NCBI GenBank assembly: GCA_030602105.1
Contig: JAUWAK010000016.1
Span: 1 to 15,671 of the forward strand
From: Candidatus Aerophobota bacterium
GTDB taxonomy: Bacteria; Aerophobota; Aerophobia; Aerophobales; AE-B3A
Direction of reading: 5' to 3'
Length of the DNA: 15,671 nucleotides
Part shown: positions 7,811-15,194 of the stretch, in pieces
Numbering within the stretch: position 1 is the stretch's first letter
How the letters are laid out: each line of letters begins with the position of its first letter
Notes under the pieces: generated by a model
The model's database searches: none
What the model was told of the DNA's origin: nothing
Seen by the model: the letters and a program-made list of their open reading frames with translations, nothing else
Program-made: the position numbers and the translations under genes

Positions 7811-7836
7811 GTATACTCGTTTGTTCTGATACTCGG
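7801..7836 (+). other. A7 run in slippery-heptamer phase at the sucC/sucD junction, with adjacent inverted repeats
   Basis: Seven A residues (7801-7807) are read in the sucC frame as the last base of GCA, then AAA AAA, then TGA. That is exactly the A AAA AAA slippery phase. A -1 slip would read ATG (7807-7809) as the next codon and enter the sucD frame directly, fusing the two subunits. A 10-base palindrome, GAGTATACTC (7809-7818), follows at once. GAGTAT (7809-7814) can also pair with ATACTC (7829-7834) across a 14-base loop. The hairpin begins closer to the heptamer than in typical frameshift sites. Simple coupled ATGA restart, as at the other junctions here, would also explain expression. 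Confidence 0.35.
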
Positions 7837-8700
7837 GTAGTGGTTCAGGGAATAACGGGCAGGGAGGGAAGTTTCCATACTGCCGGGATGAAGGAATACG
7901 GAACCAAAATCGTTGCAGGCGTCACTCCTGGAAGGGAAGGGGAGAGGGTGGATGGGATCCCTGTTTATAATACAGTCAAGAAAGCTCGCCAGGAAAGTGC
8001 GGCCAACACCTCGGTGATTTATGTTCCTCATCAGTTTGCTCCTGATGCTATTCTTGAAGCTGCAGATGCCGGGGTGGAGCTGATTGTCTGTATCACCGAA
8101 GGGATTTCCACTCTGGACATGATTAAGGTTTGCTGTTATGTCAGTATTAGAGGCTCAAGGCTCATTGGACCTAACTCTCCAGGAGTCATATCACCGGGTA
8201 AGACAAAAGTTGGTATTATGCCGGGAGCGATTCATAAGGAAGGGTCCGTGGGAGTGGTATCAAGAAGTGGCACTCTCACCTATGAGGTGGTGCAGAATCT
8301 GAGCATGAGTGATCTTGGTCAATCGACCTGCGTAGGTATTGGAGGTGATTCCATCATTGGGTCTTCCTTCGTTGATATTCTCTCTCTTTTTGAAGAGGAC
8401 TCCGAGACCCAGGCCATTGTCCTTATTGGTGAAATCGGAGGAAGGGACGAAGAGGAAGCGGCGGCCTTTATCAGGGAAAAAGTCACTAAGCCCGTAGTGG
8501 CCCTGGTTGCGGGAAGATGTGCTCCTCGGGAAAAGCGAATGGGACACGCAGGGGCTATCATATCCGGAGGGGAAGGGACGGCAGACCATAAGATAAAGGC
8601 CTTTGAGGAAGCATCTATCTCCGTAGCTGAGTCTCCCGGCAATGTTGCGCAGATTCTTCGAGCGGAATTGGAACAGGAAGGGGACAGACAGAATCTTTGA
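7807..8700 (+). CDS. sucD: ADP-forming acyl-CoA ligase alpha subunit (SucD family)
   Basis: This 297-residue partner of the preceding gene has an N-terminal CoA-binding Rossmann domain (VVVQGITGREG, residues 11-21) and a ligase domain. The ligase domain carries the catalytic phosphohistidine H247 in GHAGAI. VVSRSGTLTYE (150-160) and CVGIGGD (175-181) are nearly the same as in E. coli SucD. Where E. coli has GPNCPG near the CoA site, this protein has GPNSPG (121-126), a Cys-to-Ser change. The C-terminus is slightly longer than in E. coli. The enzyme should couple hydrolysis of the acyl-CoA made by the Kor complex to substrate-level phosphorylation, or run in reverse to activate an acid. The start overlaps the sucC stop by ATGA just after an A7 run. 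GAGAGG at 7794-7799 is the probable ribosome site. Confidence 0.92.
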   Translation: MSILVCSDTRVVVQGITGREGSFHTAGMKEYGTKIVAGVTPGREGERVDGIPVYNTVKKARQESAANTSVIYVPHQFAPDAILEAADAGVELIVCITEGISTLDMIKVCCYVSIRGSRLIGPNSPGVISPGKTKVGIMPGAIHKEGSVGVVSRSGTLTYEVVQNLSMSDLGQSTCVGIGGDSIIGSSFVDILSLFEEDSETQAIVLIGEIGGRDEEEAAAFIREKVTKPVVALVAGRCAPREKRMGHAGAIISGGEGTADHKIKAFEEASISVAESPGNVAQILRAELEQEGDRQNL

Positions 8701-8715
8701 AAAAGAAAGGTGAGA

Positions 8716-8946
8716 ATGAAGAACAAAGAGACTCTCATAGAGAAAATGCACTGGCTTACCTTTGGCCCCATAAGTATCTATGAGCCTTGGTGCAAAGGCT
8801 GTGGGATATGCGTGGAATTCTGTCCCAAGGATGTTCTCATCCTGGGAGAGGATGGCAAGCTGGTGGTCCGGGATGTGCACTCCTGCACGGAGTGTGGTCT
8901 TTGTGAGATAAGATGCCCCGATTTTGCCATTGTCATTGAAGAATAA
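8716..8946 (+). CDS. korD: 2-oxoacid:ferredoxin oxidoreductase delta subunit (2x[4Fe-4S] ferredoxin)
   Basis: This 76-residue ferredoxin-like subunit has two CxxCxxCxxxC sets, C26/C29/C32/C36 and C57/C60/C63/C67. These should bind two [4Fe-4S] clusters that carry electrons from the TPP active site of the beta subunit to external ferredoxin. Its size and the WCKGCGICVEFCP motif match KorD of four-subunit 2-oxoglutarate and related oxidoreductases. I chose ATG 8716, preceded by AAAGG at 8706-8710. A GTG at 8710 in the same frame would add two residues but overlaps that ribosome site. The gene sits 15 bases after sucD and 75 bases before the alpha subunit gene, so Kor is encoded in the order D-A-B-C. 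Confidence 0.92.
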   Translation: MKNKETLIEKMHWLTFGPISIYEPWCKGCGICVEFCPKDVLILGEDGKLVVRDVHSCTECGLCEIRCPDFAIVIEE

Positions 8947-9021
8947 CACCTTTCTTTGTTTTTCAGTCATTAGAGTTTTTCTGAAATTTCCATGCTCTCA
9001 AGTGGTATAGGGGAAAAGCTT
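8947..9021 (+). other. Short AT-rich gap between korD and korA
   Basis: This 75-base stretch is T-rich and is the second-longest gap in the window. TTTCAG (8961-8966) can pair with CTGAAA (8981-8986) over a 14-base loop, which is too weak to call a terminator. TATAGG at 9006-9011 loosely resembles a -10 element, but no matching -35 is visible. AGGGGA at 9009-9014 is the likely ribosome site for korA. Confidence 0.3.
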
Positions 9022-10152
9022 ATGGAGAAACCGGCACTAATATCGGGGAATGAAGCTGTAGCTTATGGAGCGCTAGCAGCAGGGGTTCGTTTTTTCGCTG
9101 GGTATCCTATTACTCCTTCCTCGGAAATTGCGGAGACGCTGTCTGAACTTTTGCCCAGGATGGGAGGAAAGTTCGTTCAAATGGAGGATGAGCTGGCCAG
9201 TATGGGTGCTATAGTGGGAGCATCTCTGGCTGGAGTCAATTCCATGACAGCCACCAGCGGTCCCGGATTTTCCCTGATGCAAGAGAACATAGGTTTTGCT
9301 TTCATGACTGAAGTACCTTGTGTCATAGTCAACGTACAGAGAGGCGGTCCTAGCACCGGACTTCCCACCAAGCCTTCCCAGGGGGATGTAATGCAGACCC
9401 GGTGGGGCACCCATGGCGGTTGTAACACCATAGCTCTTTGCCCCTGGTCGGTGAGAGAAACCTTTGATCTTACCATCGATTGCGTGAATCTGGCAAACCG
9501 CTACCGTCTGCCTGTGGTTCTCTTGCTGGATGAAGTCATAGCTCACATGAGGGAGAAGGTAGTCCTGCCTTCTTTTGGAGGAGTGAAGAAGGTGCAGAGG
9601 AAGAAGCCCACCTGTCTGCCTCAAGAATATTTGCCCTACGAGATCACCGAAGATGACATTCCCCCCATGGCTGACTTCGGAGAAGGCTACCGCTACCATG
9701 TCACAGGACTGACCCATGATCCAACCGGCTTTCCTACTTCCAATGCCAAAGAGATTGATCAACTGGTGCGCCGGCTCTATGGAAAGATTGAGAGATACCG
9801 GGATGAGATTACTCGAATAGAGGAAGAGTATCTGGCGGATGCCCAGATACTGGTTTTTGCCTACGGCTCGGTGTCCCGCTCCGCCATTAGCGCCGTTAAA
9901 GAGGCCAGGGCCAGGGGAATAAAAGCAGGACTCCTGAGACCTGTCTCCATTTGGCCTTTTCCTGACAAACACATCTCTCGGCTAGCAGATCAGCTAAAAG
10001 CTATTATTGTTGCGGAGATGAACCTGGGACAGATGATAGGCGAAGTAAGGAGGGCAAGCTGCGAGAGAGTAAAAATTTTGGGGGTGACGAGGGTTGACGG
10101 GGAACTTATCACACCGGATGAGATACTGACTGCTATCCAGGAGGTGAGCTAG
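9022..10152 (+). CDS. korA: 2-oxoacid:ferredoxin oxidoreductase alpha subunit
   Basis: This 376-residue subunit provides the pyrimidine-side half of the thiamine-diphosphate site in a four-subunit 2-oxoacid:ferredoxin oxidoreductase, which converts a 2-oxoacid, CoA and oxidised ferredoxin to acyl-CoA, CO2 and reduced ferredoxin. Motifs include GYPITPSSEIAE (27-38), MEDELASMGA (54-63), TSGPGFSLMQENIG (78-91) and QRGGPSTGLPTK (106-117). The C-terminal half holds the transketolase-C-like domain. Length fits KorA of the 2-oxoglutarate enzyme (about 375) rather than the roughly 390-400 residues of many PorA. I prefer ATG 9022, which has AGGGGA upstream and starts directly at the conserved region. 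The in-frame ATG 8992 has no ribosome site. The next gene starts on the last base of this stop codon. Confidence 0.92.
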   Translation: MEKPALISGNEAVAYGALAAGVRFFAGYPITPSSEIAETLSELLPRMGGKFVQMEDELASMGAIVGASLAGVNSMTATSGPGFSLMQENIGFAFMTEVPCVIVNVQRGGPSTGLPTKPSQGDVMQTRWGTHGGCNTIALCPWSVRETFDLTIDCVNLANRYRLPVVLLLDEVIAHMREKVVLPSFGGVKKVQRKKPTCLPQEYLPYEITEDDIPPMADFGEGYRYHVTGLTHDPTGFPTSNAKEIDQLVRRLYGKIERYRDEITRIEEEYLADAQILVFAYGSVSRSAISAVKEARARGIKAGLLRPVSIWPFPDKHISRLADQLKAIIVAEMNLGQMIGEVRRASCERVKILGVTRVDGELITPDEILTAIQEVS

Positions 10153-11018
10153 TGGGTAGGCTGCTAAAGTACTTAAGGCTGGATAAATTTCCCACTGTCT
10201 GGTGTGCGGGCTGTGGGGTGGGAATAGTTATGGGCTGCATTATTAGAGTGGTGGATAAATTGAAGGTTAATCCAGACAAAGTGGTTATTGTATCCGGCAT
10301 TGGATGCTCCGGCCGGATGCCTGGATACCTGGATTTCAATACTCTGCATACCACCCATGGCAGGGCTCTAGTTTTCGCCACGGGACTGAAATTAGCCAAG
10401 CCTTCTCTTGAGATCATTGTGGTTATGGGAGATGGAGATGCCCTGGCTATTGGAGGAAATCATCTCATTCATGCAGCCAGAAGAAATGTTAATCTTACCA
10501 GCATAATTATCAACAACTGGATATATGGCATGACCGGTGGTCAGTATTCTCCTGCCACTCCCCGGGGTGCATTCGCCACTACCGCTCCCTACGGAAATCT
10601 GGAGCCCCCTTTTGAAGTTCCTGAGCTTGTTAGGGGAAGTGGAGCCTCGTATGTGGCCAGGGGAACTGTTTATCACACCAGGCAGCTTGATAGGTTAATT
10701 GAGAGGGGTATGAGGAAAGAAGGGTTTGGACTGGTCGAGGTCCTCAGTCCCTGTCCGGTGGGCTTCGGTCGTCGCAATCAGATGAAATCAGCGATAGCGA
10801 TGATGAGGTGGCAAAAGGATCGTGCAGTTTCGCTCAAAAGAGCGAGCAAAATGAATGAGGAGGAGCTAAAGGACAAGATCATAACTGGGGTTCTTTTTGA
10901 AAGGGAGGCTCCAGAATATACCCAGGAGTATGAGAGGCTTATGAGCAGGGTAAAGACCAGGAAAGAGATAGGGAAGAGGGAGATACAGACAGGGCTGGGG
11001 GAGATCCATGAGGAATAG
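10152..11018 (+). CDS. korB: 2-oxoacid:ferredoxin oxidoreductase beta subunit (TPP-binding)
   Basis: This 288-residue subunit binds the thiamine diphosphate and one [4Fe-4S] cluster. The TPP/Mg2+ motif GDGDALAIGGNH (93-104) ends in the downstream NN pair (121-122). C18 and C21 in WCAGCG, C52 in GIGCSG and C201 in SPCPVGFG are in the positions that hold the cluster in this family. The start is GTG at 10152, sharing one base with the korA stop and preceded by GAGGTG at 10141-10146. Length is typical of the 2-oxoglutarate type. A charged C-terminal tail of about 60 residues follows the catalytic core. Specificity for 2-oxoglutarate is inferred from subunit sizes and from the adjacent succinyl-CoA-synthetase-type genes. 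Branched or aromatic 2-oxoacids are the main alternatives. Confidence 0.92.
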   Translation: MGRLLKYLRLDKFPTVWCAGCGVGIVMGCIIRVVDKLKVNPDKVVIVSGIGCSGRMPGYLDFNTLHTTHGRALVFATGLKLAKPSLEIIVVMGDGDALAIGGNHLIHAARRNVNLTSIIINNWIYGMTGGQYSPATPRGAFATTAPYGNLEPPFEVPELVRGSGASYVARGTVYHTRQLDRLIERGMRKEGFGLVEVLSPCPVGFGRRNQMKSAIAMMRWQKDRAVSLKRASKMNEEELKDKIITGVLFEREAPEYTQEYERLMSRVKTRKEIGKREIQTGLGEIHEE

Positions 11019-11556
11019 GTATGAGCTCCGCCTGTCCGGTTCAGGAGGACAGGGCTTGATCCTGGCAGGTTTAATCTTAGCTGAAGCAGCCGGGATTTAT
11101 GACAATAGGAATGTAACTCAAACTCAGAGCTACGGCCCCGAAGCCAGAGGTGGTGCCTCAAAGTCAGAGGTAGTGATCAGCGAGAGCGAGATTGACTACC
11201 CTAAAGTTACCCGTCCTGATCTTCTCCTTGCTCTAACCCAGGAGGCTTGTGACGAATATCACCGTGACCTTCGAGAAGATGGAATTCTCATAGTTGATTC
11301 CTTTCGTGTGAAGAGAGTTCCTTCCCCTGGAGCTTTCTCCATACCCATCAGTCAGATCGCAAGAAAGGAGGTGGGGAAGGAATTGGTAACCAATATAGTC
11401 GCTCTGGGTATCATCACCGAGCTAACCGGGGTTGTTTCTCGAGAGGCTGTCAAGAGGGCTGTTTTGGATAGGGTCCCTGGAGGAACGGAAAAACTGAACA
11501 TAAAAGCTCTTGAGGTTGGCTTCAGAATTGGTAGAGAAAGGAGGATGTCTCGATGA
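11008..11556 (+). CDS. korC: 2-oxoacid:ferredoxin oxidoreductase gamma subunit
   Basis: This 182-residue gamma subunit completes the Kor complex. It shows the family's N-terminal GSGGQG motif (residues 11-16) and SYGPEARGGASKSEVV (41-56), where the family contacts the alpha/beta dimer and CoA. Length matches KorC (about 180). The start at 11008 overlaps korB by 11 bases. The 3' end overlaps the first aldehyde oxidoreductase gene by ATGA, and that gene's ribosome site AAAGGAGG (11537-11544) lies inside korC. The tight link between Kor and AOR fits two enzymes sharing ferredoxin. Confidence 0.92.
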   Translation: MRNRYELRLSGSGGQGLILAGLILAEAAGIYDNRNVTQTQSYGPEARGGASKSEVVISESEIDYPKVTRPDLLLALTQEACDEYHRDLREDGILIVDSFRVKRVPSPGAFSIPISQIARKEVGKELVTNIVALGIITELTGVVSREAVKRAVLDRVPGGTEKLNIKALEVGFRIGRERRMSR

Positions 11557-13334
11557 AGGGATTCTTTGGTGTACTTTTGAGGGTAAACTTAACTGATCAG
11601 AGCTACCATTCAGAGGAAATTCCCGACGAAGTTCTCAAGACCTACTTTGGAGGAAAGGGACTGGGGACCTATTTAATGCTGAAGCTCATTCCGGCGGGCG
11701 TCGACCCTTTAGGTGAAGAAAATAGACTCATTTTCACCACCGGGAGTGCCACGGACACCAAAATTCCTGCTTCTAGTAGATACGGTGTCTTTAGCAAATC
11801 CCCCTTAACTCAGTTCTACGGCGAATCTTACTCGGGAGGAACGGTTGCTCCACAGCTCAGCAGAACCGGCTTCGACGCTATCGTCTTTGAGGGCGCTTCT
11901 AGATCTCCTGTATGGGCAGAAATCTCTCCCAACAAAGTAGTTTTTCACCCGGCCTCCCATCTCTGGGGCAAAGACACCTATTTCACTCAGGATACAGTAT
12001 TGAAGGAGGCAGGGGACCCTCGGGCCCAGGTGGTAGTCATTGGACCGGCGGGTGAGAGATTAGTCCGATTTGCCTGTATCCAGAATAACTACTGGCGCTC
12101 CGCAGGAAGATGTGGAATGGGAGCAGTAATGGGTTCTAAGAAACTCAAAGCAGTTGTCTTTTATGGAGACAAAAAAAGGGAGTTTGCTCACGAAAATCTT
12201 TTGAACCAATATATCAAGGACTTAAGGAATAGGGGGAAGGATGATCCCGGAGTGGCAGCTTATCGAAGACTGGGTACTCCTCAAATGGTGGCTGCCACCA
12301 ACCGAGCCGGTGTATTTCCTACCAGATACTGGTCCAAGGGCACCTATGATGATTGGGAAAAAATAAGTGGGGAGGCTCTTCTTGAGAATCTGGAGGTGAA
12401 GCCCCATGCGTGTACTCACTGTTTCATTGCCTGTGGAAGGTTGAGCAAAGTTTTGAAGGGAAGGCATAAGGGCCTCCTCATAGAAGGCCCGGACTTCGAA
12501 ACTATCTACGCTTTCGGGGGTCTTTGTTTGATTGATAGTCTCGAGGAAATAGCCTATCTTAACGATCTTTGTGATAGATTGGGAATGGATACTATCACTA
12601 CCGGCAATTTGGTAGGCTTTACTATGGAAGCTTCCGAGAGGGGCGCCGTTGACTTCAAGCTAAGCTACGGGGATGCTCAAGGTGCAGCAGAACTCGTTCA
12701 GGCCATAGCCAGGAAGGACGGCTTTGGGGCCATTCTGGCTGAAGGGATAAAGTCGGCCAGCGTAAAGCTTGAGCTAGAGGATCTGGCCATTCATGTGAAA
12801 GGGCTGGAGCCAGCTGCCTACGATCCCAGGGTCCTTAAAGGAATGGCTCTTGCCTATGGAACATCTGATCGGGGAGCCTGTCACCTCAGGGCCACTATAT
12901 ACAAGCCGGAGCTTTCCGGTATGGCAGATCCCAGTGCGGTGGAGGGTAAGGCAGAGCTATTAATTGACTACGAGGACCGTCACACTCTCTTTGATACTCT
13001 TGTTCTCTGTCGCTTTTTCCGGGATCTCATCCCATGGGAGGATATATCAACCATCTATGAGGCAACAACCGGGCTTAAATTCAGCAAGGAGGATCTCAAG
13101 GGAATATGCTCGAGAATTATGGATGCCACGCGCAAGTTCAACCTTAGAGAAGGATTAACCAGAAAGGATGATGATCTTCCGCCCAGATTCTACACCGAAC
13201 CGATCGGAGACGGCAAGGTCATAAAAAGAGACGAGTACCAGGTAATGCTCTCCCAATACTATCAGCTTCGAGGTTGGGATGAGGAGGGCATACCACCTCA
13301 CGGGAGATCTTTCGGCCATGAGCAGAAACCCTGA
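11553..13334 (+). CDS. aor: Aldehyde:ferredoxin oxidoreductase family protein, copy 1
   Basis: This 593-residue protein is a tungsten- or molybdenum-bis-pterin enzyme of the AOR family, which interconverts aldehydes and carboxylic acids with ferredoxin. The [4Fe-4S] ligands match those of Pyrococcus AOR: C287, C290 and C294 in CTHCFIACG, and C486 in LVLCRFF. Other family motifs are RYGVFSKSPLT (76-86), GRCGMGAVMGSKKLKAV (185-201), EGPDFET (311-317), GTSDRGACHLRA (436-447, with H444 at the place of the active-site histidine) and the C-terminal YYQLRGWDEEGIP. EGPDFET differs from the more common GPEYET seen in the second copy. The protein lacks a signal peptide. It is tightly coupled to korC and followed by the second copy 17 bases later. 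Substrate is unknown; formaldehyde-, glyceraldehyde-3-phosphate- or BamB-type members cannot be ruled out. Confidence 0.88.
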   Translation: MKGFFGVLLRVNLTDQSYHSEEIPDEVLKTYFGGKGLGTYLMLKLIPAGVDPLGEENRLIFTTGSATDTKIPASSRYGVFSKSPLTQFYGESYSGGTVAPQLSRTGFDAIVFEGASRSPVWAEISPNKVVFHPASHLWGKDTYFTQDTVLKEAGDPRAQVVVIGPAGERLVRFACIQNNYWRSAGRCGMGAVMGSKKLKAVVFYGDKKREFAHENLLNQYIKDLRNRGKDDPGVAAYRRLGTPQMVAATNRAGVFPTRYWSKGTYDDWEKISGEALLENLEVKPHACTHCFIACGRLSKVLKGRHKGLLIEGPDFETIYAFGGLCLIDSLEEIAYLNDLCDRLGMDTITTGNLVGFTMEASERGAVDFKLSYGDAQGAAELVQAIARKDGFGAILAEGIKSASVKLELEDLAIHVKGLEPAAYDPRVLKGMALAYGTSDRGACHLRATIYKPELSGMADPSAVEGKAELLIDYEDRHTLFDTLVLCRFFRDLIPWEDISTIYEATTGLKFSKEDLKGICSRIMDATRKFNLREGLTRKDDDLPPRFYTEPIGDGKVIKRDEYQVMLSQYYQLRGWDEEGIPPHGRSFGHEQKP

Positions 13335-13351
13335 GAAAGGAGGGAAGAACA

Positions 13352-15184
13352 ATGTTTGGTGGTTATACGGGAAAAATTCTGAAGGTTGACCTGGACAAAG
13401 GGAGGACTCAAAGCGAGTCTCTTGATGAGGATCTTCTCAGAGATTTCGTTGGTGGTAGTGGAGTAGGAGCCAAAATGCTTTATGAAAAAACTCCTCGAGA
13501 GACCGACCCCTTATCAGGGGATAATCCCCTTATTTTTATGGTGGGTCCCCTCACCGCTACCAGAGTCCCTTGCACAGGTAGACATGCCGTTATCACGAAG
13601 TCTCCTCTTACTGGAATTTTTGCCGAGTCCAACGTGGGAGGCTATTGGGGGGTGGCTCTGAAACGGGCTGGCTTTGATGGAATCATCTTTGAGGGAAAAG
13701 CAAAATCTCCTACCTATCTTTGGATCAATGATGAGAAAATTACTCTCAAGGATGCCCGTCACCTTTGGGGCAAGAACAGTAGAGAGACCGATGAGATTCT
13801 TAAGAAAGAGACACATCCTAAGGCGGTGACCGCGGTTGTCGGACCAGCAGGGGAAAGAATGGTGAAGATCTCCTGCATCGTTCATGACGGAGCCAACGCT
13901 CGTATGGCTGGTCGCTGTGGGGTGGGGGCAGTGATGGGCTCCAAGAATCTAAAAGCGGTGGTGGTCTACGGGTCAAAAGAGGCCTCGGTGGCCGAGCCGG
14001 AAAAGCTAAGAACGAGCATTAAGGCGGGAAGAGCTATTATCAGAGAGGCCGCCGGACCCTGGGGCAAGCTCGGAACTTCCGGAGGAATCGTGAACTATGA
14101 GAAAGTGGGAAATTTCCCTCATCAGAACTGGTTCTTGTCTGACTGGGGAGAGGAGGAAGCAACCCGGATTACCGGTCAAACCATGGCTGATACTATTCTT
14201 ACCGGGCAGTATGCCTGTGCGCACTGTCCTATTGCCTGTGGACGGGAAATCCAGGTCAAAGAAGGACCTTTTGCCCCCCTGGAAGGGAAAGGCCCAGAAT
14301 ATGAAACTCTGGGAGTGATGGGAGGGCTCTGTCTGGTGGACAGTTTAGAGGCGATAGCTAAGGCATCTCAGCTTTGTGACCTTTATGGGCTGGACACCAT
14401 TTCTACCGGAGGATTGGTAGCCTTTGCCATTGAAGCTTACCAGAAGGGATTGATCACTAAAAAGGATACTGGAGGCCTGGAGCTTAAGTGGGGCAGTGCC
14501 GACTCTCTGGTAGAGCTTGTTGAGAAGATAGGCAAGGGTGAAGATATCGGTAGACTTTTGGGCGAAGGAGTGAAGCGAGCGGCTGAGGAAATTGGGGGAG
14601 GTGCAATCGAGTTTGCCATCCAGGTAAAAGGACTGGAATTTCCTGCTCATGATCCTCGATGTTTTCACAGTGTAGCTTTATCCTACGCTACCTCCAACCG
14701 GGGGGCCTGTCATCTGGCCGGCTGGTCTCACCCCTATGAGATGAGTCTGTCGCAGCCTGACATAGGGATTGCTGAGCCGCACGAGCGTCACCAACTGGAA
14801 GGCAAAGCTGAATTTACGGCGAAGTTGCAGAATCTTATGTGTATGTTTGATGCCCTCCTTCTCTGTAAATTCGCTCAGATTGGTGGAGGTCTCAAAGTTC
14901 ATCATATGGTTGATTGGCTGAATCTGGTTACCGGTCAAGACATGGGAGTGGAAGAGTTTATGAGAACGGGAGAGAGAATCTTCAATCTCAAAAGGCTCTA
15001 CAATACCCGCTGCGGGATTACCCGCAAGGACGACTCTCTTCCCCCTCGCATCCTTACTCATAAAAGAGCGAGAGGAAAACTCCCGCCCCTGAGCGAGCTG
15101 CTCAGTGACTACTACCAGTATCGAGGGTGGAGCGAGGACGGCATACCCTTGCCTGAGAAATTGACGCAGCTGAACTTGCATTAG
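13352..15184 (+). CDS. aor: Aldehyde:ferredoxin oxidoreductase family protein, copy 2
   Basis: This 610-residue protein is a second AOR-family enzyme. The [4Fe-4S] ligands C289, C292 and C296 (CAHCPIACG) and C505 (LLLCKFA) are intact. Pterin- and active-site motifs include RHAVITKSPLTG (77-88), GRCGVGAVMGSKNLKAV (187-203), GKGPEYET (312-319), SNRGACHLAGWSHP (448-461, with H454) and the C-terminal YYQYRGWSEDGIP. It looks closer to the classic AOR pattern than copy 1. The two are clearly diverged along their whole length, so this is an old duplication or independent recruitment rather than a recent tandem copy. Its start has a strong ribosome site, AAAGGAGG at 13336-13343, directly after the copy 1 stop. 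It could work as a homodimer, pair with copy 1, or act on a different aldehyde. Confidence 0.9.
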   Translation: MFGGYTGKILKVDLDKGRTQSESLDEDLLRDFVGGSGVGAKMLYEKTPRETDPLSGDNPLIFMVGPLTATRVPCTGRHAVITKSPLTGIFAESNVGGYWGVALKRAGFDGIIFEGKAKSPTYLWINDEKITLKDARHLWGKNSRETDEILKKETHPKAVTAVVGPAGERMVKISCIVHDGANARMAGRCGVGAVMGSKNLKAVVVYGSKEASVAEPEKLRTSIKAGRAIIREAAGPWGKLGTSGGIVNYEKVGNFPHQNWFLSDWGEEEATRITGQTMADTILTGQYACAHCPIACGREIQVKEGPFAPLEGKGPEYETLGVMGGLCLVDSLEAIAKASQLCDLYGLDTISTGGLVAFAIEAYQKGLITKKDTGGLELKWGSADSLVELVEKIGKGEDIGRLLGEGVKRAAEEIGGGAIEFAIQVKGLEFPAHDPRCFHSVALSYATSNRGACHLAGWSHPYEMSLSQPDIGIAEPHERHQLEGKAEFTAKLQNLMCMFDALLLCKFAQIGGGLKVHHMVDWLNLVTGQDMGVEEFMRTGERIFNLKRLYNTRCGITRKDDSLPPRILTHKRARGKLPPLSELLSDYYQYRGWSEDGIPLPEKLTQLNLH

Positions 15185-15194
15185 GAGGTGAGGG

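Noticed and set aside
7809..7818. Palindrome GAGTATACTC as an operator site
   Set aside because: It lies inside the start of sucD in the middle of a tightly coupled gene run and occurs only once that I can see. Chance or an RNA-level role is more likely than a repressor site.
8992..9021. Upstream ATG for korA
   Set aside because: It has no ribosome site and would add 10 non-conserved residues. ATG 9022 has AGGGGA at a suitable distance.
8260..9972. Long minus-strand open frames (236 residues at 8260-8970 and 299 residues at 9073-9972)
   Set aside because: They lie opposite sucD/korD and korA, which have clear family motifs. Their own translations show no recognisable motif and no ribosome site, so they are shadow frames.
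11553..15184. Recent tandem duplication of the AOR gene
   Set aside because: The two proteins differ throughout, including in motif regions, so the duplication (if any) is old.
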